Source: Bacteroidaceae bacterium (lineage in GTDB: Bacteria > Bacteroidota > Bacteroidia > Bacteroidales > Bacteroidaceae). Taken from it: DNA of 11,296 nt. The notes beneath the pieces are model-generated. The model had not been told where the DNA came from. It did no database searches and worked only from the letters and a program-made list of their open reading frames with translations. The position numbers and the translations under genes were made by a program. This document shows positions 6,902 through 11,296 of this stretch, piece after piece; within the stretch, counting starts at the first letter, position 1; every line of letters begins with the position of its first letter. The stretch is from NCBI GenBank assembly GCA_016292545.1, contig JAEDIG010000076.1, positions 1 to 11,296 on the forward strand, in the 5' to 3' direction.

Positions 6902-7628
6902 CCTCCTGTCGGTTTCCGTTCTGGCACAGCAGCCTCAGGCCATGCCCGAGATTTCCGTTGCCTCCAAGAACGACACGGTCAAAGTGAGCATCCAGCCCGG
7001 CACACCGGAAAAGGTGCCCCTGCTGGCAGGTGTGGCCGTTTCGGTGGACATCTGCGGCCTGGCCATGAAGGGCGTGGGAGCCAAGTTTGCCAACATGGAG
7101 GCAGGGGCACGCATCAATTTCAAAGAAAAGTATTTTCCCATCTTCGAGATGGGACTAGGCGACTGCACGCGTGAGGGGCAGGAGAACAACAACCAGTTCA
7201 GCACCACGGCACCCTATTTCCGCATCGGCATGGACTACAATTTCAACAAGAAGATGAACGGCAACCGCTTTTTCGGCGGTCTGCGCTATGGATTCAGCGC
7301 CTTCAAGTATGATTTCACGAATCCCGATTTCACAGACGAAGTGTGGCAGCAGCCTGTTCCCTTCGAAATCAAGGACCATAAGGGGCGTGCCGGATGGATG
7401 GAATTGGTGTTTGGCGTAGAAACCAAGTTGTGGAGCATCGTACGCCTGGGCTATAACCTGCGCTACCGCCTGCGGCTTTCGCAGAGCGGCAACGAATGGG
7501 GAGACCCCTGGTATGTGCCCGGTTTCGGACGCAACGGAGGCACCACCTGGGGCGGCACGGTGAACCTCACCTTCGATGTGGGCAAGAGTGCCCGTAACCA
7601 GAAAAAGGAAATAGAGAAACAGAAATGA
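6855..7628 (+). CDS. DUF6048-family predicted outer-membrane beta-barrel protein
   Basis: The product (257 residues from ATG 6855; 255 from ATG 6861, equally possible) has a signal peptide, SIFILWISLLSVSVLAQ. After a short linker it shows alternating amphipathic strands with aromatic ends (VAVSVDICGL, ARINFKEKYFPIFEMGLG, PYFRIGMDYNF, FGGLRYGFSAFKYDF, GWMELVFGVETKLW, LGYNLRYRLRL, WGGTVNLTFDVG). This suggests an eight-to-ten-strand outer-membrane barrel. It matches DUF6048, a Bacteroidales family of unknown function. The last stretch is lysine-rich. It overlaps the upstream lipoprotein gene and the downstream mntP (ATGA), so all three are probably coupled in translation. The barrel prediction is by eye. 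Confidence 0.8.
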   Translation: MPMSKTYRSIFILWISLLSVSVLAQQPQAMPEISVASKNDTVKVSIQPGTPEKVPLLAGVAVSVDICGLAMKGVGAKFANMEAGARINFKEKYFPIFEMGLGDCTREGQENNNQFSTTAPYFRIGMDYNFNKKMNGNRFFGGLRYGFSAFKYDFTNPDFTDEVWQQPVPFEIKDHKGRAGWMELVFGVETKLWSIVRLGYNLRYRLRLSQSGNEWGDPWYVPGFGRNGGTTWGGTVNLTFDVGKSARNQKKEIEKQK

Positions 7629-8197
7629 GCCATCTGGAAATATGGATGCTGGGTGTGGCGCTGGCTATGGACTGTCTGGCCATCAGCCTGGCCACGGGAG
7701 TGGGTGCACGCCGCATGGTGTGGCGTCCGATGATGACAATGGCCATTACCTTCGGCCTCTTTCAGGGAGGCATGACGATGCTGGGATTTGCCGGAGCCTC
7801 GCTCCTGAGCGACTTTTTCATCCACACGGGTCCCTGGATTGCAGCAGCCATGCTGCTGTTTCTGGGCGTGAAGATGGTGCGCGAAGGCATCCATCCCGAC
7901 CACGAATCCCAGCAGATTCATATTCCTGGCTTGCGTGACACGCTGGTGATGGCCGTGGCCACAAGCATTGATGCCTTTGCCGTGGGTGTGTCGTTCTCCT
8001 GCATCCGCTACACGGTTCCCCGCATGCTCTATCCTGTGGCCGTGATTGGGTTCTGCTCATGGATAATCTCCATAGCGGGGCTGCTGGCAGGCACACGTGC
8101 CGCCCGACGCATAAGCTGGCCCACAGAGCCTGCAGGAGGCATTGTGCTGATAGCGCTGGCCATCAAGATTGCACTCACGGAATATCTGGGCGGATAG
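7625..8197 (+). CDS. mntP: Manganese efflux pump MntP
   Basis: This 190-residue inner-membrane protein exports Mn2+ and so protects against manganese excess. It is made of two related halves with about six hydrophobic helices. Each half carries the acidic motif of the family: ALAMDCLAISLATG with D16 and ATSIDAFAVGVSF with D116, close to the two essential aspartates of E. coli MntP (188 residues). A charged cytoplasmic loop (EGIHPDHESQQ) separates the halves. Its ATG overlaps the stop of the DUF6048 gene. In many bacteria mntP follows a Mn-sensing yybP-ykoY riboswitch; here there is no room for one, so expression must depend on the operon promoter or on a site not recognised. Confidence 0.94.
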   Translation: MSHLEIWMLGVALAMDCLAISLATGVGARRMVWRPMMTMAITFGLFQGGMTMLGFAGASLLSDFFIHTGPWIAAAMLLFLGVKMVREGIHPDHESQQIHIPGLRDTLVMAVATSIDAFAVGVSFSCIRYTVPRMLYPVAVIGFCSWIISIAGLLAGTRAARRISWPTEPAGGIVLIALAIKIALTEYLGG

Positions 8198-8244
8198 CGA
8201 GATAAACAATGGTCAATGATACAATAATATATATATATTAGGTA

Positions 8245-9336
8245 ATGATAAGAAACACTATGGACAACGACAAGCAAACCACCACGCCATCGTCCTCCAC
8301 AGGCGAGGCCACGAAGGCAGAGCCAAGGTTGCGGAAATGGCATCTGCCGTTTCTGGTGATGCTTGCAGTAGGCAGCTACCTTGCCATCACCCACAAGCTC
8401 AGCCGCGAGGTGCCGTTCCAGCGCAACGAAGGCACCATTTTCGGCACTGTCTTCCACACCACCTACCAGAGCGACACATTGCTCACGGCCGACATCATGG
8501 CCGCCCTGCATGATGTGGACCGGTCACTGTCGATGTTCAATCCACAGAGCACCATCAGCCGAATCAACGCATCCCTGTCGGACAGCACCGACTCCCTGCT
8601 GGAACAGGTGATGGAGATAGCCATGGCTGTGAGCAAGGACACGGAGGGGGCCTTTGATGTAACCGTGGCACCACTGGTGAACGCGTGGGGATTCGGCTTC
8701 AAACATGGAAGCATGCCCGACAGTGTCCAGGTGGACAGCCTCAGGGCTCTGGTGGGATGGCAGCGTGTCCGCATCACAGACCATCGGTTCGAGAAGGACG
8801 ACCCATCCATGGTGGTCGACCTCAGTGCCGTGGCCAAAGGATTCGCCACCGACAGAGTGGCCGCCTTGTTTGCCAGCAAGGGCATTCGCAACTACATGAT
8901 AGAGATTGGCGGTGAAATCGTGACCCACGGCCAGAATCCCAAGCACCAACCCTGGCGCATAGGAGTGAGCCAGCCCGATGATGACAGCACCTCCACCAAC
9001 AACGAGCTCCAGACCATCATCCGCATGAAAGACTGTGCCCTGGCCACCAGCGGCAACTATCGAAACTTCTACATTGCCGGCGGACGCAAGATTGCCCACA
9101 CCATCGATCCCCGCACGGGCTATCCCGTGCAGCACTCCATTCTCAGCAGCACGGTGGTGGCCCCCGACTGCGCCACGGCCGACGCATACGCCACGGCCTT
9201 CATGGTGCTGGGACTGGAAAAGGCGCAGCAGGTGCTCGCCCGCAACCCCAAGCTGCAGGCCTATTTTATCTACGACACCCCTGAGGGCTACCGTGTGTGG
9301 ATGAGCGAGAACCTGAAGGAGAACATTGAAAAATAG
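8245..9336 (+). CDS. apbE: FAD:protein FMN transferase ApbE
   Basis: ApbE attaches FMN, taken from FAD, through a phosphoester bond to threonine or serine of target proteins such as NqrB/NqrC and RnfG/RnfD; it acts on the outer face of the inner membrane. The 363-residue product has one hydrophobic segment at 32-48 but no lipobox, so it is probably a signal-anchored form. Family motifs are in order: DVDRSLSMFNPQSTISRIN, DVTVAPLVNAWGFG, VDLSAVAKGFATD at 191-203 (flavin site), MIEIGGEI, ATSGNYRNFY, IDPRTGYP at 287-294, and DAYATAFMVLG (metal-binding end). ATG 8260 is an alternative start, giving 358 residues. It lies 47 bases after mntP; the gap is AT-rich (TATATATATTAG) but shows no consensus promoter. 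Targets are not in this window. Confidence 0.93.
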   Translation: MIRNTMDNDKQTTTPSSSTGEATKAEPRLRKWHLPFLVMLAVGSYLAITHKLSREVPFQRNEGTIFGTVFHTTYQSDTLLTADIMAALHDVDRSLSMFNPQSTISRINASLSDSTDSLLEQVMEIAMAVSKDTEGAFDVTVAPLVNAWGFGFKHGSMPDSVQVDSLRALVGWQRVRITDHRFEKDDPSMVVDLSAVAKGFATDRVAALFASKGIRNYMIEIGGEIVTHGQNPKHQPWRIGVSQPDDDSTSTNNELQTIIRMKDCALATSGNYRNFYIAGGRKIAHTIDPRTGYPVQHSILSSTVVAPDCATADAYATAFMVLGLEKAQQVLARNPKLQAYFIYDTPEGYRVWMSENLKENIEK

Positions 9337-9383
9337 CCAGAGCCCTACCCTAATCACTAACACCAACCAAACACGAAGAAAAG

Positions 9384-10115
9384 ATGATTGAGATAAAACA
9401 AATGTATGCCATACTCTCACGACTCCCCATCCTGCAAGGCATGAACGGACGCGACCTGGCACTCATCCAGGAGATGGCCAACGAGGTGCACTATACAGCA
9501 CAACTCCATCCCAAGCCCTTCATCCATGCCCATACGATATGCAACATGCTGTATTTTCTGGCTGTTGGCTCCCTTATCCGGCGCATCACAAGCCCCGACG
9601 GCCGCTTCGTCATGGAGGAAGTGCTGTCCGCCCCAGCCATCATTGAGCCAGAATCACTCTATGGCCTGCAATGCACATTCTGCTGCGACTACATGGCCCA
9701 CACAGATGCCACACTGCTCGTGCTGAGCAAACAGGATGCCGCACTCATGGTGGCGCGGAACGACATTTTCCGCATGAACCTGCTCAATCATCTGTCGGCC
9801 CACATCCAGCGTCTGCGCGAGCAACAGATGCGCCCCTCTCCCAACGAGGTGTGGATGCGCATCGGGTACATGATAAGCGACATGTCCATCTCGCCAGTGG
9901 GAACCAAGACACTCCGCACCAAGATGGATGAACTGGCCGACCATCTCCACGAAACACGCCTCACCATCAGCCGCACACTGGGCATGATGGAGAAACACGG
10001 ACTGGTGGAACTACGCCGGCGCGAAATCACCGTGCCCGACATGAAGAAACTTGCAACATGTCTCACCCATGGCACCATGACCCCGGAACAGGAATCCGCA
10101 AAGAACAACAAATAA
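9384..10115 (+). CDS. Crp/Fnr-family transcriptional regulator
   Basis: The 243-residue protein has an N-terminal cyclic-nucleotide-binding-like beta-roll (about 10-130), a long dimer helix (RMNLLNHLSAHIQRLREQQMR), and a C-terminal winged helix-turn-helix at about 175-223 (KTLRTKMDELADHL...TISRTLGMMEKHGLVEL). The usual cAMP pocket signature (GE..L...R[ST]A) is not recognisable; EPESLYG is in its place, so cAMP is probably not the ligand. Cysteines at 53, 97, 100 and 101 could bind a metal or sense redox state, but this is not the FNR N-terminal cluster pattern. Regulators of this kind in Bacteroidetes often answer to oxidative or nitrosative stress. It is 47 bases after apbE and 21 before the peptidase, in one likely transcript. 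ATG 9402 is an alternative start. Confidence 0.9.
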   Translation: MIEIKQMYAILSRLPILQGMNGRDLALIQEMANEVHYTAQLHPKPFIHAHTICNMLYFLAVGSLIRRITSPDGRFVMEEVLSAPAIIEPESLYGLQCTFCCDYMAHTDATLLVLSKQDAALMVARNDIFRMNLLNHLSAHIQRLREQQMRPSPNEVWMRIGYMISDMSISPVGTKTLRTKMDELADHLHETRLTISRTLGMMEKHGLVELRRREITVPDMKKLATCLTHGTMTPEQESAKNNK

Positions 10116-10136
10116 AAACATCATACACACCCACAC

Positions 10137-11296
10137 ATGCATACCGACAACCCATTTTCACACATACCATACGGCACTCCCCACGACACTGTGCCCTTCA
10201 ACCGCTTGCAGACAGTCCACTTCGAGGAAGCCATGCTCGAAGGCATGGAACAGGAAACGGCATCCATCCAGCGCATTGTGGACAACCCCGAAGAACCCAC
10301 CTTTGAAAACGTGGTATTGCCCCGGACCGATGAACTGCTGGAACGCGTGACCACGGTATTCTACAACCTGCTCAGCGCAAACACCAACGACGACATGGAC
10401 GCACTCGCCCAGAAGATGCAGCCCCTGCTCACAGCCCACAGCAACGCCATACTCCACAACGAGGCCCTCTTTGCCAAGGTGAAGAAAGTGTGGGAGGACA
10501 GGGAATACCTGCAGCCCGATGAGCGCAGGGTCGTGGAAAAGACCTATGATGCTTTCGTGCGGAGCGGAGCCCTCCTGAACGAAGCCGACAAGAAGGAATA
10601 CGACCGCATTTCCACACGCTTAGGTCAGCTGTCGCTCCTATTCAACCAGCATCTGCTCAAGGCCACCGATGCTTATGAGATGCTGCTTACCGACGAAGCC
10701 CAGACAAGCGGCCTGCCCGAACGTGCCAAGAAGGCGGCTGCAGAGGCCGCACGCGAAGCCGGCAAAAGCGGCTGGCTCATCACGCTCCATGCCCCCAGCT
10801 ACGAACCCTTCATGACATATGCCGACAGCCGGGAACTGCGCCGGGAGCTCTACATGGCACGCAACACGCTTTGCAACCAGGGCGACGAGATGGACAACAA
10901 CGACATCGTGCGCGAGATTGTCAGCCTCCGCCTGCAGAAGGCACAGCTGCTGGGCTATCCCGACTATGCCTCCTTTGCCCTGAAGCAGCGGATGGCAGGC
11001 AACGAGAAGAAGGTGTATGAGCTGCTGGAACAGCTGCGCGAGGCATCGCTCCCCCAAGCCAAGGAGCAGCTGGAGGACGTGGAGCAACTGGCACGCGAAA
11101 ACGAGCCCGACGGTTTTGTCATGGAGCCCTGGGACTTCTCCTACTACAGCCAGAAGCTGCGACAGAAACGATACACCATCGACAGCGAGATGCTGCGGCC
11201 CTATTTCCCGCTCGACAGCGTGCGGGAAGGCATCTTCGGCCTGGCCGGCCGCCTGTATGGCATGAGGCGCTGCATTTTACCATGGACGGCTCGCAA
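10137..11296 (+). CDS. M3-family metallopeptidase (oligopeptidase/dipeptidyl carboxypeptidase type), 3' truncated
   Basis: The first 386 residues of a zinc peptidase of the Dcp/oligopeptidase A (M3) family are present. Typical N-terminal features are NPFSHIPYGTPHDTVPF, FNRL...HFEEAMLEGM, and PTFENVVLP, followed by the long helical bundle (LNEADKKEYDRISTRLGQLSLLFNQHLL) and PWDFSYYSQKLRQKRY. The catalytic HExxH motif lies beyond the window. There is no signal peptide, so a cytoplasmic role in peptide degradation is likely. Such proteins are usually about 680-700 residues. The start ATG 10137 is 21 bases after the regulator gene and has no clear ribosome-binding site. After LYGM (about residue 376) the translation stops looking like the family, and another frame reads HFTMDGSQ, so a frameshift or sequence error near 11265-11275 is possible. 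Confidence 0.88.
   Translation, partial: MHTDNPFSHIPYGTPHDTVPFNRLQTVHFEEAMLEGMEQETASIQRIVDNPEEPTFENVVLPRTDELLERVTTVFYNLLSANTNDDMDALAQKMQPLLTAHSNAILHNEALFAKVKKVWEDREYLQPDERRVVEKTYDAFVRSGALLNEADKKEYDRISTRLGQLSLLFNQHLLKATDAYEMLLTDEAQTSGLPERAKKAAAEAAREAGKSGWLITLHAPSYEPFMTYADSRELRRELYMARNTLCNQGDEMDNNDIVREIVSLRLQKAQLLGYPDYASFALKQRMAGNEKKVYELLEQLREASLPQAKEQLEDVEQLARENEPDGFVMEPWDFSYYSQKLRQKRYTIDSEMLRPYFPLDSVREGIFGLAGRLYGMRRCILPWTAR

Noticed and set aside
8198..8244. Mn riboswitch or promoter before apbE
   Set aside because: The gap is 47 AT-rich bases without the TTTG/TAnnTTTG pattern and is too short for a yybP-ykoY riboswitch.
8524..9462. A 312-codon minus-strand frame opposite apbE
   Set aside because: It is the antisense shadow of a clear ApbE gene and runs into the start of the regulator gene; its composition is low in charged residues and shows no recognisable domain.

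Overview
The window looks like chromosomal DNA from a Bacteroidales bacterium, probably of the Prevotella/Bacteroidaceae type. Three things point there. Promoters fit the Bacteroidetes form (TTTG, about 20 bases, TAnnTTTG) and ribosome-binding sites are weak or A-rich. Several families are largely confined to the phylum (DUF4199, DUF6452, DUF6048). The tRNA gene carries no encoded CCA. No phage, CRISPR, toxin-antitoxin or defence genes were seen, and no convincing new multi-gene system was found; most of the content is conserved housekeeping or core accessory genes.

Left part (1-1074, + strand): the 3' end of a histidine-phosphatase gene overlaps by 4 bases an EFR1-type flavodoxin/ferredoxin gene. 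The second gene is split by a -1 frame change at about 581-590, so its flavodoxin half and its 2x[4Fe-4S] half lie in different frames. Bases 919-1074 separate this pair from the convergent minus-strand genes, and I see no clear terminator there.

Middle-left (1075-4030, - strand): yccF (small membrane protein) lies just upstream of a long ClpA-type AAA+ unfoldase gene. The two are probably co-transcribed from a promoter near 4060.

RNA island (4031-4850): about 450 bases of AT-rich sequence without a supported protein gene contain three spaced GGTATC repeats. Next comes a compact minus-strand RNA unit: a Bacteroidetes promoter (4708-4739), a small SRP RNA (4598-4693), tRNA-Thr(UGU) four bases later (4520-4593), and an intrinsic terminator (4486-4512). 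A divergent promoter (4810-4817) starts the rightward genes.

Right part (4851-11296, + strand): eight tightly spaced genes, probably one or two operons. They are a DUF4199 membrane protein, a membrane-anchored family 2 glycosyltransferase, a DUF6452 lipoprotein overlapping a DUF6048 predicted beta-barrel, the Mn2+ exporter mntP, the flavin transferase apbE, a Crp/Fnr-family regulator, and an M3 metallopeptidase cut by the window end. The first two suggest envelope glycolipid work; the DUF6452/DUF6048 pair suggests an unknown envelope function; mntP, apbE and the regulator concern metal and redox homeostasis. Both the EFR1 gene and the far end of the peptidase gene show possible frame breaks, so sequence or assembly error should be kept in mind.
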